DNA of 40,111 bases, taken from UBA11710 sp049287025. Lineage in GTDB: Bacteria; Patescibacteriota; Patescibacteriia; Magasanikbacterales; UBA922. The position numbers were made by a program, and so were the translations under genes. How positions within the stretch are numbered: the first letter of the stretch is position 1; each line of letters opens with the position of its first letter. The notes under the pieces were generated by a model. The model did not search any database, was not told where the DNA came from, and saw nothing but the letters and a program-made list of their open reading frames with translations. Below are positions 15,235 through 23,096 of this stretch, piece after piece. The DNA lies in NCBI GenBank assembly GCA_049287025.1, contig JBAQFA010000053.1:1-40111 (forward strand), in the 5' to 3' direction.

Positions 15235-16035
15235 TTAGTTTTTGTGATAAGGCAAAGGAAAAATTCCCTTAGCTTTGAACACTTCGATATTACTACCAGC
15301 AACAGTTAATCTCGTATAAAAATTATATTGTTCAACATCTTTCAAATCTCCAAAATTTAGTCCGAAATGTTCCCCCACATATTTTGCAGTACGTGAATCA
15401 ACATTGTAACAAATAATATGATCTGTGGTATTGAATAACTGTTCTAAATTTTCTTTTGAATATTCATTGATTGATTGGTCAGACAAACAACATTTGATAC
15501 CGCAGGCTTTATTAGATAGAATATTCACTCCGTCATCTACAAAATTATGCCATTCATCAATAAATAGTGAGGCATTATTTAATTCGCTTTTTAATTTATA
15601 AAATTCATTTAAAATAAATAATCCGACTTCACGAGCAACCTGACTGCCAATCACAGGGTAACTTAATTTACATAAAACAAATTTATTGTTTTTTATATCA
15701 ACCAAATTAATTTCTTGTTTGAATTTGTTGATATTAAATTCAGAATCCCCTTTTGATACTTCAAAAATAATTACATTATCTTTATCAGTATATTGCAATA
15801 CTTCATCCACAATATCACCAAAAGGATCAATTACTAAACCTCCCCCATTATTTACCAAGTCAGAAATGATTAAACCTTCCAATAAAACTGTTTTTCCCTG
15901 TCCACTTTTTCCTAACAAATACAGATTACCTTTTCTATCTTCCTGTTCCAAACCAAATGTTTCTCCAGAATCCAAAACTCCAATTGGCATAGCCTCGTCA
16001 GTTAAGATGTTTTCTATTATTTTTAGATTGGTCAT
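15235..16035 (-). CDS. Compact FtsK/HerA/TraG-like P-loop ATPase
   Basis: The protein has 266 residues and consists of little more than the motor domain. Walker A is LLGKSGQGKTVL (about residues 36-47). It is followed by GGGLVIDPFGDIVDEVLQY, the strand typical of TraG/VirD4 and HerA-like ATPases. Walker B is ASLFIDEWHNF near residue 165, and CLSDQSINEY is a probable sensor strand. No membrane helix and no all-alpha domain are seen, unlike the 400-600 residue relatives in conjugation or type IV pili. It heads a two-gene unit with the cation exchanger. Transport of DNA or protein is possible but unsupported by neighbours. Confidence 0.75.
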   Translation of the reverse strand: MTNLKIIENILTDEAMPIGVLDSGETFGLEQEDRKGNLYLLGKSGQGKTVLLEGLIISDLVNNGGGLVIDPFGDIVDEVLQYTDKDNVIIFEVSKGDSEFNINKFKQEINLVDIKNNKFVLCKLSYPVIGSQVAREVGLFILNEFYKLKSELNNASLFIDEWHNFVDDGVNILSNKACGIKCCLSDQSINEYSKENLEQLFNTTDHIICYNVDSRTAKYVGEHFGLNFGDLKDVEQYNFYTRLTVAGSNIEVFKAKGIFPLPYHKN

Positions 16036-16209
16036 ATGTAATATGTTAAATATAATTAAACACTAATAGCATACCAAAAAAAACTGATCTGGTCTAGTAA
16101 TAATGGCTATTTTAAAAATACATAGAGTTGTTAATAATATCTTAATTATTATTTTTTATACTATATAAATATAATATAAAAGGTTTATAAATTAACCCGG
16201 ATAACTTAG

Positions 16210-16238
16210 TTGACAAAATATGTTGCCTAATTTATACT
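16210..16238 (+). promoter_or_regulatory. Promoter of the NOX-like/ApbE redox operon
   Basis: Perfect TTGACA at 16210, 17-bp spacer, TATACT at 16233; leader about 27 nt to the ATG at 16273. It is nearly identical in form to the csp promoter, so strong constitutive expression is expected. The rest of the intergenic region (16036-16209) shows nothing else clear. Confidence 0.82.
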
Positions 16239-16272
16239 AAAATGGTATGATAAAGCTATAATTATTACCACT

Positions 16273-17520
16273 ATGAAAACAAAAACTTACACCATTCAAG
16301 ATTCACAAGTTGATTCCAATGGAATTTTACGAATCTGGACAAAACCAATATTACCGGAAAACAAAATTGACTTTAAACCGGGTCAATACATGATGCTTTC
16401 ATATATTGGAGATAATCGACTAGGTCGAAATCACAAATTTCACAGTTTTAGTGTTTCCAGTAGTCCCACTTCTGATCATCTAGAATTTGCCATAAAAATT
16501 GCCGGACAATTTACTCAAGGGCTAGCTGGTTTGATGCCTGGAGATATAATCAGTGTCCGAGGTCCATTTGGTTCATTTGTACCAAAGAAAAATGATAATA
16601 AAGATCATGTCTATTTAGCGGCTGGAATCGGCATTACCCCATTTGTTAGTATGCTCTCGTACGCTCATGCTACCAACCAATCGAATAATATTGGGCTTTT
16701 GTACAGTGTGAAAACAGCCGAGAACATACCATATTATGACGAAATAAAGACGATTACAAATAATAACCCAAAAATAAAAGCTCTCTTTACTGTTACTGGT
16801 AAGGAAGAAATACCTTCGGGTTTTCTCTCGGGTAGAATCACTGCCGATCATATAAAATCTATTATTCCAAACTCCCTGGATTCTACTAGATTTTACATTT
16901 GTGGCCCCTCACCATTTCTGAGTAGCACAAAAAGTTTACTTAAACAAATGGGAATAAAACGAAAAAATATCTATGATGAGAGTTTTATTCCTTCTCCTTG
17001 GATGATTTTGGAAGAACCTATTACTTTTACAGTTGGAGCAACTTCAATTGCTATTTCAGTCTTAGCATTTATAACCATCTTTAACGCTAACAACGTGGCA
17101 TTAGGCGCACAAAAATCTGCCTTAAAACTTGATAACATCTTTAATACTACTAACGTTAATAGCAGTTTTAGCAAACAACGAAATGATCTAATTATCAATC
17201 AATCTGAAGAAGTTGTACAAGTACCAATGCAAAGAACTGTCATGGTACCAAGCCAAACAACTCAACCAGTTGTAATAACTAAAGAAATTCAAACAATGGT
17301 TCCTGGCACTTCAATACCACAAGCACAAACCGTGGTTGTAGCACCAAAACCTGTTGTTACACCAAAACCGGTGGTTGTTTCCAAACCGACAACAAGCAAA
17401 CCTACTGCCAATCCTCCTTCATCACCCACACCGACCACAGTAGTAAAACCAAAACCAACACCGGCTCCAGCTCCGGTTGTCACTCCAAAACCACCACCCC
17501 CACGAACCCAAGTTTCATAA
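16273..17520 (+). CDS. NOX/ferric-reductase-type FAD-NAD(P) oxidoreductase with membrane anchor and basic Pro-rich tail
   Basis: The protein has 415 residues. The FAD domain (1-105) has PGQYMML and HSFSVSSSP (57-65). The His in place of the usual Arg, followed by FS, is the NADPH-oxidase/ferric-reductase form (HPFT) rather than classic RxYS. The NAD(P) domain has AAGIGITPF (116-124), the CGP motif (210-212) and a terminal ESF (236-238). One membrane helix follows (about 250-272). The last 140 residues are Val/Pro/Lys-rich (KPVVTPKPVVVSKPTTSK) and would lie outside. Electrons from cytoplasmic NAD(P)H could pass to the heme protein at 19015, encoded in the same operon. This is the split equivalent of one NOX polypeptide. 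Confidence 0.85.
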   Translation: MKTKTYTIQDSQVDSNGILRIWTKPILPENKIDFKPGQYMMLSYIGDNRLGRNHKFHSFSVSSSPTSDHLEFAIKIAGQFTQGLAGLMPGDIISVRGPFGSFVPKKNDNKDHVYLAAGIGITPFVSMLSYAHATNQSNNIGLLYSVKTAENIPYYDEIKTITNNNPKIKALFTVTGKEEIPSGFLSGRITADHIKSIIPNSLDSTRFYICGPSPFLSSTKSLLKQMGIKRKNIYDESFIPSPWMILEEPITFTVGATSIAISVLAFITIFNANNVALGAQKSALKLDNIFNTTNVNSSFSKQRNDLIINQSEEVVQVPMQRTVMVPSQTTQPVVITKEIQTMVPGTSIPQAQTVVVAPKPVVTPKPVVVSKPTTSKPTANPPSSPTPTTVVKPKPTPAPAPVVTPKPPPPRTQVS

Positions 17521-17547
17521 TTTTATCTAATCCTTAAATATAAACAT

Positions 17548-18051
17548 ATGAAAAATAAATACTTATTAAAAATTGGAGCACTAATATTTATACTTTCTCT
17601 GGCTATTTTGACACCTATTTCAAGCATTCGCGCCGAAGATGATGACGATGAACATGAACGAGAAGAAATTGAACAGATCCGCGAACAACAAAAACAAGAA
17701 TACGAGAGAGAGCGAGAAGATGATGAGGACGAATACGAATATGAAGACGAATACGAATATGAAGACGAATACGAATATGAACAAGAAGAAGAATTAGTTG
17801 AAGAAGAAATAATACCTGAAGAAGAAGTCATCCTAGAAGAAGAGCCGATCGCAGTGGTAGAAACTCCAACACCACCAGCAATGGTAGCTGTTACCAAGAC
17901 TGTACAAGAAGTAATACAACAACCAGTCACAGTCATGACACCACAATATGAAACATACTATGTGACTGAATATGTCAAAAAAAATCCTTATATTGTTCAT
18001 GATATTAATAATAATGGAATCGTAGACGAATTTGAGATTTTGACTAGATAA
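17548..18051 (+). CDS. Exported, extremely acidic repeat protein with EF-hand-like loop
   Basis: The protein has 167 residues. The signal peptide (1-30) ends near SSIRAED. Residues 30-75 are almost only Asp, Glu, Arg and Tyr, including three tandem EYEYEDE units. A Glu-rich stretch and a Val/Pro/Thr segment (VTKTVQEVIQQPVTVMTP) follow; the latter resembles the tail of the oxidoreductase next to it. The C-terminus DINNNGIVDEFE matches a calcium-binding EF-hand loop at positions 1, 3, 5, 9 and 12. It lies 27 bp after the oxidoreductase gene and 5 bp before apbE. No FMN-attachment motif is visible. I infer an extracytoplasmic scaffold or metal-binding partner of the redox operon. Confidence 0.75.
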   Translation: MKNKYLLKIGALIFILSLAILTPISSIRAEDDDDEHEREEIEQIREQQKQEYEREREDDEDEYEYEDEYEYEDEYEYEQEEELVEEEIIPEEEVILEEEPIAVVETPTPPAMVAVTKTVQEVIQQPVTVMTPQYETYYVTEYVKKNPYIVHDINNNGIVDEFEILTR

Positions 18052-18056
18052 TAATT

Positions 18057-19022
18057 ATGTACCATGTTTTTTCATTCAAGGCTTTTGATTGCACAATCTC
18101 TGGCATGGTAGATGTTGGTGATAATTTTGTGAACAGTGCTTTGTTAAATATAGAAAATTCTCTACAAGAAGAAGCAAAAAAATTTGATAAGTTGTGTAGT
18201 CGATTTGATGATGAAAGTGAACTAAGTCGGATTAATCAAGCGATTGGATATTATACAATTAGTGAATCTTTGTCAGAACTATTAGTACTGGCCAAAGATG
18301 CTTATACCCAAACCAATGGGATATTTGATCCAACTATTGCCAAAGCTCTAAGAGGTATCGGCTACAATAAATCATTTAGTGAAATAACATCAAGTGATGA
18401 TAAAGACCTTGTTGGAGAGGATATAATAGAGAAGATTAAAGACACTCACAACACTAGACCAAAGTTTAGTGAATTAATTATAGACAAAGAAAATTCCCGT
18501 GTGTATATGCCGGACGGAATGCAGATTGACCTAGGTGGAATTGCCAAAGGATTTTGGGTAGATAAAATGCTACAAACAGTATTGGTAGATTACCCAGTTA
18601 CTTGGCTTTCAGCTGGCGGTGATATTTATGTACGCGGAGCAGATAATTTTAATAATATTGGCAAAATATCTATTCAAGATCCTACTGATTTAACAAAAGA
18701 TTTACTAACTTGTAAAATTGATTGGCCAGAATTTGGTGTAGCCACGTCTGGTGTTGCCAAACGTCGAGGCAGACGAAACGGTAAAGAATGGCATCATATA
18801 ATAAATCCACAAACTGGTTTATCAGCCGAGACTGACCTCTTGTCCGCCACCGTCTTTACCAAAACCACTAAGGATGCTGATGTTTATGCCAAGACAGCCA
18901 TTATCCTTGGTTCACAAAAAGCAGAAGAATTTTTACAAAATATATCAAACTGTGAATATGTTTTAATAAATCGTGAACAAAAAATTATTCATTCTCCAAA
19001 TCTAACTATTACCTATGTCTAA
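18057..19022 (+). CDS. apbE: FAD:protein FMN transferase ApbE
   Basis: The protein has 321 residues, matching the ApbE catalytic domain. Recognisable motifs are IDLGGIAKGFWVDK (about 159-172), SAGGDIYVRG (about 185-194), VATSGVAKR followed by WHHIINPQTG (about 226-250) and DADVYAKTAIILG near the end, where the Asp/Ala binds magnesium. The enzyme covalently attaches FMN to a Thr of a target protein. Most ApbE proteins are exported lipoproteins; this one has no signal peptide, so it would act inside the cell. No substrate with the usual flavinylation sequence is seen in the window. Its last 8 bases overlap the start of the heme protein at 19015. Confidence 0.92.
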   Translation: MYHVFSFKAFDCTISGMVDVGDNFVNSALLNIENSLQEEAKKFDKLCSRFDDESELSRINQAIGYYTISESLSELLVLAKDAYTQTNGIFDPTIAKALRGIGYNKSFSEITSSDDKDLVGEDIIEKIKDTHNTRPKFSELIIDKENSRVYMPDGMQIDLGGIAKGFWVDKMLQTVLVDYPVTWLSAGGDIYVRGADNFNNIGKISIQDPTDLTKDLLTCKIDWPEFGVATSGVAKRRGRRNGKEWHHIINPQTGLSAETDLLSATVFTKTTKDADVYAKTAIILGSQKAEEFLQNISNCEYVLINREQKIIHSPNLTITYV

Positions 19023-19926
19023 AATAAAAATATTATCAAAAATAAGTATACTGTCAGTACTAATTCTAATTAGTATTTTTGTAAATTCAAAAAATGTTTT
19101 GGCAGTATCTACAACAACCACTGCCAATTTATATACAGAAAGTTCTCCCCCACTGGATACAGACATCGATGGCCTCACAGATCAAGGTGAAACAAATATT
19201 TTTGGTACTGACCCTCTCTCACCTGATACAGATGGTGATGGTTATCTAGATGGTGCAGAAGTTTTGTCAAAATCAGATCCACTTGATTATTATAGCCCTG
19301 GGACAATTGCCGAAGTTGCTCAAGAACAAGCAAAAACCAAAGAAGTACCATGGGCATGGTACAGCACTCGCGCCGCTGGTATTATCAGTTATATTTTATT
19401 ATTTCTAATTTCTGTTTCTGGTATTGCCTTATCTACAGGCCTCTTGTACAAATTTTTTGGTCAAGTGTGGGGCTGGAGAATTCACCAGTGGATTGGTATC
19501 TTTATGATACTCAGTCTAGTTGGACATGTAGTAGCTCTAGCTTTTGATAAATTTGTGATTTTCTCAATTGCTGAACTACTTATTCCTTTTGCTTCTGATT
19601 ATAAACCAATCTTGGTGGCTCTGGGAATAATAAGTTTTTACTTTTTTATTATTCTTATTTCCACATCATTATTTGTTATCCAGACAAAATATAAATTATG
19701 GAGAAAAATCCATTATTTATCATTTCCCATGTTTGTGGGCGCGTTTATTCATAGTATTTATCTAGGGACTGACAGCCACACTCTGCCTATGCTAATACTA
19801 TATTGGAGTACAGGTATAATTTTAATTATGTTTGTTGTATACAGAATGGTATACTCGCATCTGCCCGGCAAAAGCAAAGTGGAGCACAACAAATTATCTA
19901 GTAATTCAATTAATCTAAAAATATAA
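19015..19926 (+). CDS. Ferric-reductase-like bis-heme membrane protein with exported calcium-loop domain
   Basis: The protein has 303 residues. A signal peptide (1-31) precedes an exported segment with two thrombospondin-3/EF-hand-like loops: DTDIDGLTDQGE (48-59) and DTDGDGYLDGAE (71-82). Residues about 118-282 form six helices of the ferric reductase/NOX type. Two His pairs are spaced H157-x13-H171 and H233-x12-H246, exactly the spacing that holds the two b hemes in NADPH oxidases. It should carry electrons across the membrane. The cytoplasmic flavin domain is missing here and is supplied by the gene at 16273 in the same operon. The acceptor could be oxygen, ferric iron or a flavinylated protein. 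Confidence 0.88.
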   Translation: MSKIKILSKISILSVLILISIFVNSKNVLAVSTTTTANLYTESSPPLDTDIDGLTDQGETNIFGTDPLSPDTDGDGYLDGAEVLSKSDPLDYYSPGTIAEVAQEQAKTKEVPWAWYSTRAAGIISYILLFLISVSGIALSTGLLYKFFGQVWGWRIHQWIGIFMILSLVGHVVALAFDKFVIFSIAELLIPFASDYKPILVALGIISFYFFIILISTSLFVIQTKYKLWRKIHYLSFPMFVGAFIHSIYLGTDSHTLPMLILYWSTGIILIMFVVYRMVYSHLPGKSKVEHNKLSSNSINLKI

Positions 19927-19939
19927 AACGAGTTTAAAT

Positions 19940-20158
19940 CTAAGCCACACTATTCAAATATTTATCTTCCACAGCAATAATAACTTCAGCGGTTTCAATC
20001 GCTTCTTGATACCATTTTTCGATTGTCTCACGATTATAAAAAGTGATGCCCGTTATTTTCAATTTATGCGCGCCATCATCCTGAGCAAAACCTTCACGAG
20101 AAGACGAAATTCTAATTTTGAATAATTCTCTGGCTAAAATAATTACTTGTTTTTTCAT
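19940..20158 (-). CDS. Small hypothetical protein, 72 residues
   Basis: The product begins MKKQVIILARELFKIRISSS and has no Cys pair, no signal peptide and no membrane helix. Composition suggests a mixed alpha/beta fold with an acidic helical second half (YQEAIETAEVIIAVEDKYL). The first strand (VIILARELFKIRI) is hydrophobic and could be a core beta strand. It lies 12 bp after the LCP gene, in the same direction, so it is probably the last gene of that unit. I do not recognise the family. Confidence 0.6.
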   Translation of the reverse strand: MKKQVIILARELFKIRISSSREGFAQDDGAHKLKITGITFYNRETIEKWYQEAIETAEVIIAVEDKYLNSVA

Positions 20159-20170
20159 ATTATATTATTA

Positions 20171-21355
20171 TTAAATCTCTTTAACTAACAATTCCCTACC
20201 TTTTTTCGTCCACACACTCTCTCCCCTATTTTCCATTTCCAAAACATAATCAGAAATTAAATTATTACGTTCTTCTGTGGAAGAAACAAACGGAATATAA
20301 TTTTCTAAAAAATAAAACTGGGTGGAAAATCTTTTTTCTTTATCTTCAATTTGTAACCAAAGATTATTTTCAACTGCCCAAGCAATAAAATTCGGGTCAG
20401 TTTTTTTATTTTCGATTATATTCAATAGCTTAGCCTGTGTTTCAGTCAAAGAAAAATCAGAATAAGTACTGCTAGAAAGTATTGTTCTTAATGTACCAGA
20501 AGTAGCATCAAGATAATCTTTTAAATTGTCTGGTATATATTGTATATCCTGGACAATATAGGCTGGACGCATAGTCAGTTGAATCTTGTCTGGATTATTA
20601 GAAAGATCCATGAGAGACAAAAATTCCAATAAAGCCTGAGCTTCTGCAAAGGATAAATCAGTCTTGACTGTTTTATATGTAATATACTGTAAAACTTTAT
20701 CTATTTTAGAATTTTCCTTAGGCACAAAATTTAGTAATAAATATTTCAAAAAAGCCGAATGATTGTGCGCTCGCTGGGGCTCACCGATAGCATAAACATG
20801 GCGTTGTCTTAGCCATTGGAGCGTATTGACAGTGGGGAGATTTAAATTTCGTAAAATACCTAATGTTTCGGAAAAACCTACCACCACCAGATAATCAGCT
20901 TTTTCCCCTAGAATTTTTTCAATTTGTTGAATACCATATTCCAGACCACCCAAACCACAAGCATTTGAAACATAATAATCAGATGAAGTGACACCTTTGC
21001 CTGGTGGCAATGGAGAGTACGTACCACGAGGAACAGCGGTTATTACGACACTCTGCTTTACTTTATCAATACTAACAAATTGAATCACGTCACAATGCCC
21101 TTGAGTTTGACCAGCTCTACTATCTAAGCCAATCAAAAGTATTTTTACCACGCCATCTTCATCAAAAGGATCAACAACATTCTCTTCTACTGCAATTTCA
21201 GCTACTTTATGAGAATCTATAGCTTTATCAATTATGTCGCCCTGTACTTTTTCTATTGAAACAGTTTTATACAAAAAACTAGCCTTAACCAAACCCCAAG
21301 TACCAAGGCTACAAACAAGTATAATTAATAATAAAATAATAATTTTTTTCTTCAT
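20171..21355 (-). CDS. LytR-CpsA-Psr (LCP) family cell-envelope protein, divergent
   Basis: I start it at the ATG at 21355 (394 residues); an upstream TTG at 21361 is less likely. One N-terminal membrane helix (about 4-28) puts the rest outside. The LCP core (about 75-240) has VKILLIGLDSRAG, where the Asp and Arg bind pyrophosphate lipids, ITAVPRGTY (usually IPRDT) and the Arg-rich loop GEPQRAHNHSAFL. LCP proteins ligate glycopolymers to peptidoglycan or link wall teichoic acids. The extension beyond residue 250 is not recognised. It is followed by the small gene at 19940. Confidence 0.82.
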   Translation of the reverse strand: MKKKIIILLLIILVCSLGTWGLVKASFLYKTVSIEKVQGDIIDKAIDSHKVAEIAVEENVVDPFDEDGVVKILLIGLDSRAGQTQGHCDVIQFVSIDKVKQSVVITAVPRGTYSPLPPGKGVTSSDYYVSNACGLGGLEYGIQQIEKILGEKADYLVVVGFSETLGILRNLNLPTVNTLQWLRQRHVYAIGEPQRAHNHSAFLKYLLLNFVPKENSKIDKVLQYITYKTVKTDLSFAEAQALLEFLSLMDLSNNPDKIQLTMRPAYIVQDIQYIPDNLKDYLDATSGTLRTILSSSTYSDFSLTETQAKLLNIIENKKTDPNFIAWAVENNLWLQIEDKEKRFSTQFYFLENYIPFVSSTEERNNLISDYVLEMENRGESVWTKKGRELLVKEI

Positions 21356-21415
21356 ATACAAAATTTAATTTTCAGAAAAATTTTTCCACCATAATTGTTG
21401 AAAAAGAATTTTCTG

Positions 21416-21481
21416 GGGGATTGAATTTCAATCCCCATCCGCCACTCTTTCTATAGAGTCCCTGTGTCGATCCCTCGACAC
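21416..21481 (-). other. Cluster of three stem-loops downstream of the GC-rich gene
   Basis: Perfect hairpins: GGGGATTGAA / TTCAATCCCC (21416-21436), ACTCT / AGAGT (21444-21459) and GTGTCGA / TCGACAC (21464-21481). None runs into a strong T tract, so a structured RNA or mobile-element end is as likely as a terminator. The stretch 21482-21576 has nothing else I can name. Confidence 0.5.
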
Positions 21482-21576
21482 CTGAAACTTCCTAAATAGA
21501 GTGAATCATTTTCGCAGGATGATCAAACCTGTCTCCACTTTAGGCATGGATAATACCTCAAGCGTTTATTGCTGAC

Positions 21577-21957
21577 TCAACTGTGGCAAACGTCGCCAAC
21601 ACCGTCTCCGTCGGTGTCGAACTGATCGGGATTGGTCACGTCAGGGCAGTTGTCGCAGGCGTCGCCCACACCGTCTCCGTCGGTGTCAGCTTGGGAGTTA
21701 CCGCTTCCACCGTCAGGCGGGGACCAGTTGGAACAGTTGTCGCAGGCGTCGCCGTGCCCATCACCATCGGTGTCGAGTTGGTCGGCGTTGGCGGTGAACG
21801 GACAGTTGTCCTCTCCGTCTGGGATGCCATCGTGGTCCGCGGCAGTAGTACACTCTTCGTTGCCACTCGGACAGTTCGGGAATTCCTTTGTTCCCGTGTT
21901 GTCGCACCCGCTCAGCCCCATAACCAAGCACAGTATCAACACTTTGAACCACTGCAT
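21577..21957 (-). CDS. Thrombospondin type-3 repeat lipoprotein, GC-rich and foreign-looking
   Basis: The product has 126 residues from the ATG at 21957, which has a consensus GGAGG six bases upstream (21964-21968). A lipoprotein signal peptide (MQWFKVLILCLVMGLSGC) ends in a lipobox at Cys18. The rest is three calcium-binding repeats of the DTDGDGVGDACDNCP type, with paired Cys for disulfides. The gene is about 60 percent or more G+C while flanking genes are about 30-35 percent. Such proteins are common in Myxococcota and related deltaproteobacteria, so recent transfer, or an assembly artefact, is likely. A palindrome GAAAGTACTTTC lies at 22042-22053 in its upstream region. Confidence 0.85.
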   Translation of the reverse strand: MQWFKVLILCLVMGLSGCDNTGTKEFPNCPSGNEECTTAADHDGIPDGEDNCPFTANADQLDTDGDGHGDACDNCSNWSPPDGGSGNSQADTDGDGVGDACDNCPDVTNPDQFDTDGDGVGDVCHS

Positions 21958-22090
21958 GACGTACCTCCGAAAAAAGAAACCATTCACCCCATCCCAAGCA
22001 CACGCTTGAAATAGAGACCTCTGTGCCGCCAATGTGGGTATGAAAGTACTTTCTAAATACACTCATATCCACACTGACGGTTTATTTTTT

Positions 22091-23059
22091 CTAATTCAAT
22101 TTCAAGGTTGGTGAAACAACTTTTTTTATCTCATCGCACCCATGTGGTTGTCCTGAGCCATCGTCGTATCCTGATCCACATGAACTTACAAATAGAAGCC
22201 AATTGTTATTCAACATATTTGGATAGGCGTCTCCGCCTGCATCATATATGTCAAAGTCTTTCTTGAACTGGTCAAGCGAAGTATAACCTGCTTTATTCGG
22301 TATCAAAGTAACTACAAATTTACCAGAATCTTGTTTTACACCTGTATATTGGAAAGTGTAGATAGTTTCTGTTGTACCGTTAAACTTTGATATCAGCTTA
22401 TCAAAATAACCTGACTCGTTTTTTATTCCTGCTAATTCACTCACTGATTTTAATTCTTCAGCAGTATAGTCAAATGATGTTGTAGTTATTGAAACTGTGA
22501 CTGGAACACCAATTGTGGAATAAGATAGTGGACCTACTTTAACTGTTGTCTCAAAAGAAAAACTAGTTAATATTTTTTCAATACTTGAATAATCTTTGTC
22601 CTCAGGACCATAAGTGATTACGAAAGTATAATCACCATCGGGTATAAGAATAGAAATCTTGGCTGGGCCCCAATCTCCTGTAAATTTTATTTTTGTTGCT
22701 GATCTACCGGCAAAAGTTACTTCTTCACGACTTATCAAGTTTTTTCGTATGTTTTTTTCAAGAGAAGATTTGTTTATAACAATACTTAAATTACCAAGAT
22801 CTTCTCCGCCCTCTTTAAGCTTTACTTTGGAAATAAATATCGATTCTGGCTGAGATGTTTCGCTAAACCCTTTAGTTATAAACCAATCGTTTGGATACTT
22901 AAATGAAAATCCATATTCAGCATTGTTATAGGTTATTGTAGAAGATACAGTATTATCATTGGCAACTATTTGATTATTAGTATCCTGTTTTGCACAGCCA
23001 GCCCCGATTGATATAAAAGCGATAGCGAAGGCTGATAGAATTATGAGTTTTTTGTTCAT
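22091..23059 (-). CDS. PsbP-like lipoprotein, 322 residues
   Basis: The signal peptide ends in IGAGC (lipobox Cys at residue 22). After a short Asn/Thr linker comes a domain of about 130 residues opening with ITYNNAEYGFSFKYPNDW. This is the PsbP-like pattern often found in lipoproteins of Patescibacteria and Firmicutes. The second half (about 190-322) is a different, unrecognised beta-rich domain with a final Cys pair (SSCGSGYDDG, HGCDEI). No enzyme motif is visible. It lies upstream of the GerMN gene's direction of reading and has no clear terminator; the GC-rich island begins just beyond its stop. Confidence 0.75.
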   Translation of the reverse strand: MNKKLIILSAFAIAFISIGAGCAKQDTNNQIVANDNTVSSTITYNNAEYGFSFKYPNDWFITKGFSETSQPESIFISKVKLKEGGEDLGNLSIVINKSSLEKNIRKNLISREEVTFAGRSATKIKFTGDWGPAKISILIPDGDYTFVITYGPEDKDYSSIEKILTSFSFETTVKVGPLSYSTIGVPVTVSITTTSFDYTAEELKSVSELAGIKNESGYFDKLISKFNGTTETIYTFQYTGVKQDSGKFVVTLIPNKAGYTSLDQFKKDFDIYDAGGDAYPNMLNNNWLLFVSSCGSGYDDGSGQPHGCDEIKKVVSPTLKLN

Positions 23060-23096
23060 AGATTTTTGTTAATAAATTAAATCGGATTAATAATTT

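Noticed and set aside
21958..22062. Upstream GTG extension of the thrombospondin-3 lipoprotein
   Set aside because: The extension would bury the signal peptide and lipobox; the ATG at 21957 has a GGAGG at ideal spacing.
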